Below the pieces are notes generated by a model. That model had not been told where the DNA came from. It saw nothing but the letters and a program-made list of their open reading frames with translations, and searched no databases. This document shows, piece after piece, positions 9,572-18,247 of a stretch of DNA of 64,000 bases. Origin of the DNA: Pseudoalteromonas sp. XMcav2-N (GTDB taxonomy: Bacteria; Pseudomonadota; Gammaproteobacteria; Enterobacterales; Alteromonadaceae); the NCBI RefSeq assembly GCF_024124545.1, contig NZ_JAMXSF010000018.1, positions 62,001 through 126,000 on the forward strand, written 5' to 3'. Position numbers and translations under genes: made by a program. The first letter of the stretch is position 1. Each line of letters begins with the position of its first letter.

Positions 9572-11521
9572 ATGAAACCTCTGTACTTATCCATTGCACT
9601 TGCATTGGGGACGGTATCCGTAATGCCTGACACTTTTGCTGGCTCATCACAAGCAGCCAGTGATGCAGCTTACCAGCAAGACATGCAAATCAAAAATGAT
9701 CGTTTAAAAGCGCGACTGGCACGACATGGACTGAGCAGAAAAAACCGGCCTCATTTGTTTTCGCTAATTGAACAAAGGTTGGATCACGACGAGTTGGAAA
9801 CAGAAAATCCTCGCCTTAGCTCATTACAAAATTGCTTGAGCGGCAGACCTGAACTGTGCTCTTTTTTTAAACACATGGGGATTGACGTAGCAAACAATGC
9901 TAGTGGTGAGCCTTTTGTTTTGCTATCTGCGTTAAACAGTAAAACGGTTTCGACCGATTATACATTGATAGATCTGCATCTGACCAATGAGAAAGGCGAG
10001 CAGCTCACTCAACTGTCATACAATGAATACTTTGGCGACGGGCAGGAGGCAAAACGCAAATCCGTATACTCCTACGCGAAAGTACAAGATATTCTGTCTA
10101 AGCTTGCCGCTTCAGAGCGTATTTTTGCCGATGGCTGGGTAACCTCAATATATATGGGGGCCGACAATAAGCAAATTGTTGAAGACCGAAATATTGTAGT
10201 TGAGTATTCGAAGGATACTTTGCTGGCAAAGTTAGGCTACTCTATGCAGCTGAGATCAGGCGCATCTGGTGCTGAGGGCGCCTCACTACTTCCTTTAGCG
10301 GGGCGAGATGGTTTTAAAACAGCCATTAAAAAGCCCATTGATAACCGCTCTGAAGGCGGTGCGGATGCGCCTGATGGTAAGATCACTATTTGTCTCAATC
10401 GAAATTATGGCGATTGTGATTATGAAAATATATACCCAATAGGAACGCCCAATAGTCAGACCAAACTTAAGGTGCCGTTTCAAGGGAGTTTTAACGTGAT
10501 GGGCAAAGTAACACGCATTTACCTGCCAAATTTTACAACACTGGAAGTTCAGGAGGAAAACGGCGTAATAACCATAGTCGAGAGCCCGGCAATGAATAAG
10601 CCTGCTTTCATGAATCACGGAACTAATATCTTTATTCAGACGAAGGAAGGTGGCGGGGCTGTGGCAATTGGTGATTCTGATTATCAGGATATCAGCGACC
10701 TCTTCGCAAAGAAATTAAACTTGCGCTACGACAAGTGGAAGGGGATGGATCGGACAATCATATCTTGGGATATCCCGCAAGATGAGGGGGTGTTTGGAGA
10801 CGCCACATTATTTGGCAGGTACCAGGATACCCACTGGATAATGCACTTTGCGCTTGATCATGTTATACGTCCAGGCAGACCCCCACTAACGGCTTCTTTT
10901 GTCATTGGCTCCACAGACATGAACAGTGGCTGGGGTGAAACAGACCACCCTCAGATGCAAATTGTATATAGTTGCCTGGCTGAAGGCACCTTAATCACTT
11001 TACCAAATGGTAAGCAACTTCCCATCGAGCAACTTGAAGTGGGAGATCAAGTGCTCGGTGCCAGCGAGTTTTCACCTGATCATCACTTAGCTCTGACGAT
11101 AGAAGATATTTCTGTAGGGGTTGAAACCATTCCCATGGTCCAGCTGAAAACCAAGTCTGGTAAAACGCTGCTCTTAACAGAATCTCACCCTGTTGTCATG
11201 CAGTCTGGTAAGGCTGTGTGGGCTAGCAAAATTGAGCAAGGCGCAAAGATTTTGACTGAAGACGGGTTAGAGATGATCACTCAGATAGAGGAGATTGAGT
11301 TCACCGACAAGGTTTATAATCTTCGCCTGGGTCGTGGTAAAGGTGATCCCAATTATCAACAAGGTGAGTCTTTCAGTATGTTTGCCAATGGTTTGCAAGT
11401 AGGTGATTTGGCGATGCAAAGCGAGTATGAGTTCAGCAGTGAGGTGGAAACAACAGAAGATGTGCTTAATCGTTTGCCTCAGGCCTGGCATCAGGACTAT
11501 CTGAACAGCCTGAAGCAGTAG
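9572..11521 (+). CDS. Secreted protein with C-terminal Hint (hedgehog/intein) domain
   Basis: A 649-residue exported protein with a signal peptide ending near DTFAGS. Residues 25-465 resemble no family I can name. From Cys468 a Hint domain follows. CLAEGTLITLPNG is the usual block A with its nucleophile Cys, IEQLEVGDQVLG follows, TESHPVVM is the block B T-x-x-H site, and VYNLRL and FANGLQVGDLAMQ are the late strands. Hint domains perform N-S acyl shifts and can release the upstream part by autocleavage. There is no second extein, so C-terminal cleavage or transfer rather than splicing would be expected. The ribosome site is AAGGGA before ATG 9572. It lies 90 bases after the pseudoprotease gene. 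Confidence 0.8.
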   Translation: MKPLYLSIALALGTVSVMPDTFAGSSQAASDAAYQQDMQIKNDRLKARLARHGLSRKNRPHLFSLIEQRLDHDELETENPRLSSLQNCLSGRPELCSFFKHMGIDVANNASGEPFVLLSALNSKTVSTDYTLIDLHLTNEKGEQLTQLSYNEYFGDGQEAKRKSVYSYAKVQDILSKLAASERIFADGWVTSIYMGADNKQIVEDRNIVVEYSKDTLLAKLGYSMQLRSGASGAEGASLLPLAGRDGFKTAIKKPIDNRSEGGADAPDGKITICLNRNYGDCDYENIYPIGTPNSQTKLKVPFQGSFNVMGKVTRIYLPNFTTLEVQEENGVITIVESPAMNKPAFMNHGTNIFIQTKEGGGAVAIGDSDYQDISDLFAKKLNLRYDKWKGMDRTIISWDIPQDEGVFGDATLFGRYQDTHWIMHFALDHVIRPGRPPLTASFVIGSTDMNSGWGETDHPQMQIVYSCLAEGTLITLPNGKQLPIEQLEVGDQVLGASEFSPDHHLALTIEDISVGVETIPMVQLKTKSGKTLLLTESHPVVMQSGKAVWASKIEQGAKILTEDGLEMITQIEEIEFTDKVYNLRLGRGKGDPNYQQGESFSMFANGLQVGDLAMQSEYEFSSEVETTEDVLNRLPQAWHQDYLNSLKQ

Positions 11522-11538
11522 TCATGGATTGACAAATA

Positions 11539-11556
11539 CCAAGGCCCAATGGGCCT
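11539..11556 (+). other. Intra-operon hairpin
   Basis: AAGGCCC and GGGCCTT are separated by a 3-base loop, between the Hint-domain gene and the first MACPF-like gene. Only three T follow, so it may slow or partly end transcription rather than act as a full terminator. Confidence 0.4.
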
Positions 11557-11573
11557 TTCATGGAGATATGATA

Positions 11574-12821
11574 ATGAAAATACGTAATGTGGTTTCGATT
11601 ATGTTGTTATTGGGAGCCGCCTTTCTGTTGGTAAAGGCACACGCTCACACTATAGCTGTCCATGAAGTAGAAGAACGAACTGCCATTGGTCAGAGTAATG
11701 ACCTTGTGCCACTTGGCACGGCTTATCAGAGCAAAGGAAAGCAGTTTTTGGGGTTGCAATCTGTGCTTGGCAGGCAAGTTGATCACCTGGGTAACACGCA
11801 TATAGATTTTAGAGTAGGTGTTGACCTGAGCTATCAGCAAGCACTTAAACTCGTCGATGGAAAGGTAGATGCAGGTTTCGAATTGCCTGCGGTTAGAGTG
11901 GATGCAGGCTCAAACTATGCTAAGAATATCAGTGCGGATAGGTACACAGGTACATATACTGTCTACTCCTCAATTAAGCCCAAATCAAGAATATTGATTC
12001 CAAACGATGACACAGGCTTTCAGCCTACAGTTGCCGCGAAGGAATTGGCAACGGCGTACCCCGGAAACAAGGCTCGCAATTTGGGGGACGGGTTTGTTCA
12101 GGGCTTTGCTTACGGCTCGAATGTTGTCATTAACATGAAAATTGAGTATCGAAATGAGACGGATAAGCGCACAATTGGCGGGTACCTTAGCGTTGACTGG
12201 ATAGGTAAAGTTCAAGTCGATGGAGATCTGCAGAAAATCGCCGAAGATAAACGAAAATCAGTCAAAATTACGATAAGCGGTATTCAGAGTGGCGGAGACC
12301 CAAACAAGTTATTGCAAGTAATACCTAATGGTATTATGCACTGCACACTGCTCAACCCCGAGCCTTGCTTTAATTTGTTTCAAGCAGCAGTACACTACCT
12401 GAAAACGGACTACATCAATCAGTTTAATTCACTGGATGATTACAATATCAGCGACGCTTATACAGCCAGATATTTAGATTCTGGTGCCGGCCTTCAACAA
12501 CTCATCCCTGATAGTGGATATATGCCTGCTAACTATCTGACTCAACTCATTATCAAAGAGCTGACGGCTCGCTGGGTAGATGAGCTGCAGGTGTATCGCC
12601 GTGCAAAAAACCTGCAACGTTACTACGCTGCGCAATTTTCCGCAGAGCAATTGCTGCTGTTACAGGATATTGAAACTAAAAGCCGCGCTAACGCTAACTT
12701 GTATGCTGATCTAGTGGATTATTGTGAACGCAACCCGGAAGGCAGTCACTGTATTCAGTACGAGGCCGATAATCTCGTGTATTTACGTGATTATAGTGCC
12801 ATCAGTGACGTACTAAGATAA
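11574..12821 (+). CDS. Exported MACPF/CDC-like putative pore-forming protein (paralogue A)
   Basis: A 415-residue protein with a signal peptide (LLLGAAFLLVKAHAH). ATG 11574 is chosen because GGAG lies 8 bases upstream. Around residues 165-255 it shows GDGFVQGFAYGSNVVINMKI, then IGGYLSVDWIGKV, and KITISGIQSGGDP. This resembles the central machinery of MACPF/CDC and stonustoxin-like pore formers (a YG-x-hydrophobic strand, alternating amphipathic strands, then SGGDP). The C-terminal third is helical, with Cys pairs including CTLLNPEPCF. The family match is by pattern only. The gene at 13711 is a clear paralogue. It could also be a different beta-rich secreted family. Position in the cluster suggests secretion with its partners. 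Confidence 0.55.
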   Translation: MKIRNVVSIMLLLGAAFLLVKAHAHTIAVHEVEERTAIGQSNDLVPLGTAYQSKGKQFLGLQSVLGRQVDHLGNTHIDFRVGVDLSYQQALKLVDGKVDAGFELPAVRVDAGSNYAKNISADRYTGTYTVYSSIKPKSRILIPNDDTGFQPTVAAKELATAYPGNKARNLGDGFVQGFAYGSNVVINMKIEYRNETDKRTIGGYLSVDWIGKVQVDGDLQKIAEDKRKSVKITISGIQSGGDPNKLLQVIPNGIMHCTLLNPEPCFNLFQAAVHYLKTDYINQFNSLDDYNISDAYTARYLDSGAGLQQLIPDSGYMPANYLTQLIIKELTARWVDELQVYRRAKNLQRYYAAQFSAEQLLLLQDIETKSRANANLYADLVDYCERNPEGSHCIQYEADNLVYLRDYSAISDVLR

Positions 12822-12830
12822 GGATATCTC

Positions 12831-13700
12831 ATGAATATACTCAGATTTTTGTTAGTCTTGCTGGTACTGGACATGGCTTTTGGTGGTCCGGCAGTTGCCT
12901 CGATATCAGAGCAAAATAATGGAACACATCAGCAAGCCAGATACAGTGAACTAGGAGATTTACTTACAGTTGAACAGGCACAAGGCCGGTTTGCGTGGCT
13001 GAGCAAGTGTTTTGACGGGCTGCTGGTTGAACTGTGGGAGCAGATGTATGAATCGACCGATATAGTCCAAAAAGAGGAAAAGCTTCGCCAGCTAAAAGAG
13101 CTATGGCTCTCTGGCGCCGCTTTAGCTGCTGGCAAAGCGCAATACGTGACGTTTGCGAACACTGATTTTACGAACCCCTATCAGTGGTATGCAGGCACCA
13201 GTGCAGATGAAGCCTGCTCTATAATGCCTCCGGAGTATAAGCCCGTGGCGCTTAAGACCACGGTACTGCCGAGATCATACTGTGACAACCGCAGTTATGT
13301 GCATGAATGGGAATGGATCTCCGAAGTAACCGTGGATGATGTTACTCACCGGTCTGAAAAGCATGGATATAGCCAGATTTCGGGTAAAGTGTTTGGATTG
13401 CGCGCTAATCAGGTATCAAAAGTCACCATTAAACCTGGGCACGAAGAGCCTGAATTTCCATCTTATGTCGCAGCCAGAGTATGGTTGGACTGGGATCACA
13501 ATGGTCAGTTTGAACCTTCGGAAATGGTTTACCGGTCTGCGTCAACAGGTGTGTTTGAATTTTCGCTAGATGTGCCGGCACAAGTGCCTGAAGGTTTAAC
13601 ACTGATGCGCGTTGCTATTGATGCCGGAGGAGGATCGGATAACGCGTGTACCCGTGTGCATTACGGTGAAGTTGAAGACTATCTGGTAACAATTCGTTAA
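12831..13700 (+). CDS. Exported GEVED-domain protein
   Basis: A 289-residue protein with a signal peptide ending near GGPAVAS. The N-terminal half (about 30-120) is helical and unidentified. From Cys151 to the end there is a GEVED domain. VWLDWDHNGQFEPSEMVY is a calcium-type acidic loop (DxDxNGxF), followed by LMRVAID and the family signature GEVEDYLV at the C-terminus. GEVED domains are extracellular beta modules found in secreted enzymes and adhesins. The pseudoprotease at 6650 carries a related module, which links the two proteins. The start has AAGGA 7 bases upstream, and the gap from the previous gene is 9 bases, so translation is likely coupled. Confidence 0.75.
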   Translation: MNILRFLLVLLVLDMAFGGPAVASISEQNNGTHQQARYSELGDLLTVEQAQGRFAWLSKCFDGLLVELWEQMYESTDIVQKEEKLRQLKELWLSGAALAAGKAQYVTFANTDFTNPYQWYAGTSADEACSIMPPEYKPVALKTTVLPRSYCDNRSYVHEWEWISEVTVDDVTHRSEKHGYSQISGKVFGLRANQVSKVTIKPGHEEPEFPSYVAARVWLDWDHNGQFEPSEMVYRSASTGVFEFSLDVPAQVPEGLTLMRVAIDAGGGSDNACTRVHYGEVEDYLVTIR

Positions 13701-13710
13701 GGAAGATGAT

Positions 13711-15189
13711 ATGAATCCAATTTACTCTACATTGCTGGCGATAACGCTGGCGGCAGTGAGTGGCTATTCACTGGGTGCAGATACTCAAATGACGAATAGT
13801 GCTTTGACAGGCTCCGTCATTTCAGGTCTCATAAATGATCACATCGAAGTGGGTACGGCATACGATAGCCAAAAAAAGCGTTTTTTAAACGTGCGGCCAG
13901 TCAGTGGTGTTGTCGATGAGAGTTTTGGTAATACTGAGCTGCAGTTCAAAACCGGCATCGACATGGGTTATGACGATATGCTGAGTATTCTCAATGGCAG
14001 TGTTGACACCAACGTGAACTTTCCCGTGGTGCGTGTCTCTGCGGGGGCTTCGCTTGCCAAAGAAATGGCATCCAGCACTTATTCAAGCTCTTACACATTT
14101 AGTGCGTCCAGCACGCCAAAGAAACGTTTGTTTTTGCCTGTGAACCAGAATACAGGATATACCCTGTCACAAGTTGGGCATAGTATTGCGAACAACTACC
14201 AGACTAAATTACAAACATTGGCAGGCGATGAGTTTGTCACTGGTATTGAGTATGGTGCAAACGTGCTGGTTAACTTAAAGATTGATTTCGGTAGTAACAA
14301 AGACAAGTCAGACATCGGCGGCTATCTGGATGTTGACTTGTATGGTGGTGTATTCAATGTAGGCGGGCAGCTCAGATATTTGCAGCATGACATAAAATCG
14401 TCGGTAAAAATAACGGTAAGAGCGGTACAACAAGGGGGCGACCCCAAACAACTGCTCACCGTCATACCTAACAATATCATTACCTGCTCTTTGGACAATC
14501 CACAGCCGTGTTTTGATATGTTCTATGAAGCGGTTAAATATGCAAAATCTGGGTTTACTAGCCAACTGACCTCACTCAGTGATTACAATGTCGTTCGCTA
14601 TTATACAACTCGCTACGACAAATCATCACTGGCATTGCGCGCATTAGTGCCAGACTACCAGATAGTCAGAAATGCAACTAAATGGCTGATCACTGAGCTT
14701 GAGGACGACTTTAAGCAAGCCATTCTGGATGAGCAAAGAGCAACTAACTTACTCAACAGCTATTATGCTTATTTGCCTGAGGTACAGCGCCTGTCAGTGG
14801 AGCGTATCAAAGTACTTGCCTATGACAATGCCTGGTTTTCTTTCCATGCTGCCAAATATTGCCGGGATAACCCCTTCGGTTATGCCTGTGAAAACAAGGT
14901 GCAGGAAATGGAAAACGCCTGTGTTCAACGAGGCAAATCTTGCCCCGCCAACTACGATATAACGGATTTACAGCTACCGACTAGTGACGGCCAGGATTGG
15001 AAGCAGTGTGAGCTTGCCAGGCAAGAGGCTGTTCGCGCTGGCGTTGTTTCTGGAGAGGATAGTGTAAGGTATCGAAATATACGGTGGGCACCAACCTTCA
15101 TAGACGTAAGTGCACCAGCGCGAGGGATCTTGAACTGGCGGTTGTGTGAGGCCGCTTTAAGCACCTATGGTGTTGCATATCAACAGTAG
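13711..15189 (+). CDS. Exported MACPF/CDC-like putative pore-forming protein (paralogue B)
   Basis: A 492-residue protein with a signal peptide (ending near GYSLGAD). It aligns along most of its length with the gene at 11574: FKTGIDMGYDDML, GDEFVTGIEYGANVLVNLKI (from about residue 172), IGGYLDVDLYGGV, VKITVRAVQQGGDPKQLL, NIITCSLDNPQPCFDMF and the TSLSDYN stretch. It has an extra C-terminal region of about 90 residues with six or more cysteines, probably disulfide-bonded. Pore-forming assignment is inference from the MACPF/CDC-like core pattern. The ribosome site is AAGGAAG, and the gap from the preceding gene is 10 bases. Last gene of the five, followed by a strong hairpin. Confidence 0.55.
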   Translation: MNPIYSTLLAITLAAVSGYSLGADTQMTNSALTGSVISGLINDHIEVGTAYDSQKKRFLNVRPVSGVVDESFGNTELQFKTGIDMGYDDMLSILNGSVDTNVNFPVVRVSAGASLAKEMASSTYSSSYTFSASSTPKKRLFLPVNQNTGYTLSQVGHSIANNYQTKLQTLAGDEFVTGIEYGANVLVNLKIDFGSNKDKSDIGGYLDVDLYGGVFNVGGQLRYLQHDIKSSVKITVRAVQQGGDPKQLLTVIPNNIITCSLDNPQPCFDMFYEAVKYAKSGFTSQLTSLSDYNVVRYYTTRYDKSSLALRALVPDYQIVRNATKWLITELEDDFKQAILDEQRATNLLNSYYAYLPEVQRLSVERIKVLAYDNAWFSFHAAKYCRDNPFGYACENKVQEMENACVQRGKSCPANYDITDLQLPTSDGQDWKQCELARQEAVRAGVVSGEDSVRYRNIRWAPTFIDVSAPARGILNWRLCEAALSTYGVAYQQ

Positions 15190-15193
15190 GACA

Positions 15194-15228
15194 AAAGCGT
15201 ATGCCTGATTGCGGGCATACGCTTTATG
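15194..15228 (+). terminator. Terminator after the secreted cluster
   Basis: A 12-base-pair perfect stem (AAAGCGTATGCC at 15194-15205 with GGCATACGCTTT at 15214-15225) and an 8-base loop, starting 5 bases after the stop of the last cluster gene. The T tract is short (TTTAT). Confidence 0.7.
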
Positions 15229-15431
15229 GCGAAATGTTTGACTGACTCTGAACTCTTACCTAATACAAGTGAATACAATTACGCAGTTAAGCTAGTACTA
15301 TTGGATGGACGAGTTAGCGTATTATATTTTATTTTTTAACGATTATGTTACAATGAGCGCCGTCATACACTGGCTTCATCAATGAAGCTTTGATGTTACG
15401 TATGGCTCAATATCACTATCAGGGAGTGACT

Positions 15432-16070
15432 ATGTACAAAATAATGATTGGCCTTTTATTTTTAATAACGTCCACTGTATCGGCAAGCGATGCACAGTAC
15501 TTTTGGCGGTTTGGTGATGGTTCGGTATCTCATGAGGCTGAGCCCGAACATGAATACGCACAACCGGGTATTTATACAGTGACCCGTGAAGTGTATCAGG
15601 ACGGAAAGCTGGTGGAATCTTCCCAAAAACAGGTCGATCTCGTTTCTCCAAAAATTGTAGGGCTGGTTATTTTGCAACCTGATACCGTCGTACTAGGTCA
15701 GAATGTAGAGTTTCTGGCAAATCTCACATCCAGTGAGCCGCTAGACTTACATTATCAATGGTATGTTGCTGGTGAGCCGATAACATCGCAGGCGGATACT
15801 GGCAAGTTAACAACCCAGTTTGCTGAGCTGGGAAATGTTGAGTTATCAGTTGATGCAATGTGGCAGCAAACCACGGTTTCCAGTGCGAGCGTTCAGCTGC
15901 AAGTTGTAGAAACTGATAACAACAATGAAAAGCCCGGAAATGGCGATGGCAACAGCAATAAATCACCAGGTACTGATAACGGCAATACTCAGGGTGGCGA
16001 CTCAGGTGGTAGTCTGAGTTTCTTGATTTTGTGTTTAGCGGGCGTATTTGTCAGTCGCAAACGTGGTTGA
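15432..16070 (+). CDS. Exported PKD-domain protein with GlyGly-CTERM-like tail
   Basis: About 212 residues. ATG 15432 is preferred because AGGGAG lies 5 bases upstream and a signal peptide (MYKIMIGLLFLITSTVSAS) begins there. A PKD domain follows at once (WRFGDGSVSHEAEPEHEY), then a second Ig-like beta domain (about 75-160). A low-complexity linker rich in Asn, Gly, Asp and Ser follows. The C-terminus is GGSLSFLILCLAGVFVSRKRG-like: glycines, a hydrophobic helix, then basic residues. That tripartite tail matches GlyGly-CTERM sorting signals, processed by rhombosortase for type II secreted, surface-attached proteins. It lies 240 bases after the secreted cluster and is separated from it by the terminator, so it is probably its own unit. 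Confidence 0.7.
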   Translation: MYKIMIGLLFLITSTVSASDAQYFWRFGDGSVSHEAEPEHEYAQPGIYTVTREVYQDGKLVESSQKQVDLVSPKIVGLVILQPDTVVLGQNVEFLANLTSSEPLDLHYQWYVAGEPITSQADTGKLTTQFAELGNVELSVDAMWQQTTVSSASVQLQVVETDNNNEKPGNGDGNSNKSPGTDNGNTQGGDSGGSLSFLILCLAGVFVSRKRG

Positions 16071-16671
16071 TATGCCTTGTCTGAGTTCAGTGCTGAGAAC
16101 GACCACTTATTAAACCAATAGCTATCCGTTTCAACGAGAGCTTGTATAAGAGTTTGAATAACTTCAACCTCTGGATAGGGCACTACAAGTGCTCTATCCA
16201 TTTGAGTATCTTTTATTTAAGAACAGACTAATTTTATACCAATGTCACTTAATACCCGTTCAATTTGAAGGAGCAAATATGCCGCTAACGGTGTTAAAAA
16301 TTTCGCTATTTAGAACAAATAAATAGCGAAATTTTTGCCTCGCCTACATAGATGTAGGTGCCTCAGCGATAGCAGGGCGCGAGATTGGTGTTATCGACGA
16401 TATTTTCTCGCCTCAAAATAGAGCACTTCATTAAGCAAATTGGTATCACTTTGCGCATGTCAGTTATGGCACTGAACCAATGGTAAATCAGCTAAGTCAC
16501 ATCAATAAAATTGCTCATAAAGTAAGACCTGCGGTCGTCTCACAGGCCTTAATCGATAACTCAAGTCTTGTAACCCGGCACCATTGCAGGTCGCTCTGGC
16601 CAGTGGCATAGCTCGCTCCTTTCATGGCGTGTGGCTGCCTTTACCTGACCATGCCCTAATGCGCAGTAGCC
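16071..16671. other. Intergenic region carrying repeat copy 1
   Basis: 601 bases between convergent genes. It holds the 211-base repeat at 16236-16446. Nothing coding was seen in the flanks. Confidence 0.5.
16236..16446 (+). repeat. MITE-like repeat, copy 1
   Basis: A 211-base element bounded by imperfect inverted ends: ATACCAATGTCACTTAAT at the left and ATTAAGCAAATTGGTAT at the right. It shares two blocks with the copies at 38594 and 53555: GTTCAATTTGAAGGAGCAAA near the left end and a GACGATATTTTCTCGCCTC block near the right. A perfect 16-base inverted repeat (16296-16311 with 16321-16336) forms a hairpin in the middle. About 38 bases around 16337-16380 are absent from the other copies. It has no open frame, so it would need a transposase in trans. 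Confidence 0.7.
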
Positions 16672-17340
16672 TTATGCTTGCAGTGCTTTAAGCGCTCGGT
16701 TCACTTGTTGATCTGCCTGACGGGTTGTTTCTGGCAGGCGGTATTTTGGGGTAAGTTTGAGGATCCAGTCTTTTGCTGTGCTCAGACTAACTTTATGACC
16801 GACAGAGACGTACACTGGCTTAATGTGGTCCTGAGTCCGTAAAACTTCGCCTATTACTTGCTCATCATCTATCAGCGGCGCGCAGGCACCTCGAGTTTCA
16901 AGTGGCGTTTCATGCGTGCCTGTGAGTCGTGTTTTACCACACCCTATGGTTGGAATATCCAGTACGACACCTAGATGACAGGCCAGACCAAAGCGCCTTG
17001 GGTGAGCCAGGCCCTGACCATCACACACTATCATGTCTGGTTTGTGGGTGAGTCGTTCAAACGCGGACAGCAATGGCGGCAATTCCCTGAATGAGAACAA
17101 ACCGGGAATGTATGGAAAACGCACACTTTCGGTGACCACCTGAGTTTCTATGATCTCCAGTGTATTGGCATCTAACACCACAATGGCACTAACCAGTTGG
17201 TTTGTCGCGTCGTCATAAGCCACATCAGTGCCTGCAATGGTGGTGATGGAGTCAAATTGGTCTTCAATGATAACCTGAGCCGCGAGTGTTTCCTGCAGTG
17301 TCCGAGCCTCTGCCTCAGAGTTGGGATGCTCTATTTGCAT
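16672..17340 (-). CDS. nfi: Endonuclease V (deoxyinosine-specific)
   Basis: A 222-residue protein of usual family length. Characteristic segments are GTDVAY (metal-binding Asp), PYIPGLFSFRELPPLL (the PYIP wedge that flips the base, and the catalytic Glu), VCDGQGLAHPRRFGLACHLG (second Asp) and GCGKTRLTG. The enzyme cuts DNA at the second phosphodiester 3' of deoxyinosine, starting repair of deaminated adenine. It is a single gene on the minus strand beginning with ATG 17340. No partner gene is adjacent. Confidence 0.96.
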   Translation of the reverse strand: MQIEHPNSEAEARTLQETLAAQVIIEDQFDSITTIAGTDVAYDDATNQLVSAIVVLDANTLEIIETQVVTESVRFPYIPGLFSFRELPPLLSAFERLTHKPDMIVCDGQGLAHPRRFGLACHLGVVLDIPTIGCGKTRLTGTHETPLETRGACAPLIDDEQVIGEVLRTQDHIKPVYVSVGHKVSLSTAKDWILKLTPKYRLPETTRQADQQVNRALKALQA

Positions 17341-17589
17341 GTTAACGCCTTATTTTTTGTATTGCTCTGCAATTTTAACGTACCTTTACTCATTAATCAT
17401 AGGGGGCTGTACCATAAATGGGCATACACGGTATGATGAAGGTTATTAAGAGAAGGTTGAGCCAATAGAAAGGGTAACTATTATTTAAGTGGCTGCTTTA
17501 TATGGTTAATTTAGCTTTATGTATAGTGTGGTGACTACTATTTGCCCAAATAGTTAAAGGCGCAGGCTCCAGAGCGAGAGATTAAATGT

Positions 17590-18098
17590 ATGCTTGATTC
17601 TAAGCAGTTGCAAATTATCTATTGGGTCATATTGGCATTCAGAGATTATTACGTTTCTGGCGAGTGCGAAGAAACCCCAATGGGCATGATGCAGGAGGGC
17701 ATCGACGATTATCTTCTTGGATTTGATATTCAGGGGGGCCGATATCGAGTCGCAGATTTAAAGGAGGCATTGCTTTGTGCTTATCAGTCAGATATTGAAC
17801 TGTGGTGGCGTTTTAATTGTTATAGTTTCCATGCGAAGCCTCCACTTCATGAAGCTCAAGAGGAAGATGAAGAAAGCTTGCAGCGTGCCTGTGTTTTTTC
17901 TGGGTTGAATATTTTGGATTGGGTAAGGAGTTTTTGGACCGTGAAAAGCTTGCTGAGTACAGGGACAAGTACCACCCAGAAATGCTTAAATTGTTGGTCA
18001 AGTGCTGTGTCTGGGATGTTTTATTTCCGGGAGAGAGCCTGCCCGGTTATACAGTCCCTACATCAGCAGATACATCGTCATTTGACTACACCGGCTAG
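17590..18098 (+). pseudogene. Unknown protein, apparently frameshifted
   Basis: The first half (ATG 17590 to about 17870) reads as a plausible soluble protein with WVILAFRDYYVSGECEET and DIELWWRFNCYSFH. After about 17875 the original frame loses protein-like character. The frame shifted by one base then reads YFGLGKEFLDREKLAEYRD, HPEMLKLLVKCCVWDVLF and so on to a TAG at 18096-18098. A one-base loss in the A3 tract at 17873-17875 or the T6 tract at 17894-17899 would join the two halves into about 169 residues. It may be a real pseudogene or a sequencing error. No family is recognised. It lies upstream of an ADP-ribosylglycohydrolase on the same strand. Confidence 0.55.
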
Positions 18099-18247
18099 AT
18101 AGCGGGTCAGGTATTTGAAAGCCCGGGTATTGGCAGGTCTTGCTCTGATTAATTAGCTCAGAAAACAGGTTAAGTGGCTGACTGAACTAAAGTAGACAAT
18201 TAGAACAGCAACTCATTAGGGCTGTTTAACATATTTAAGGAAGCCAG

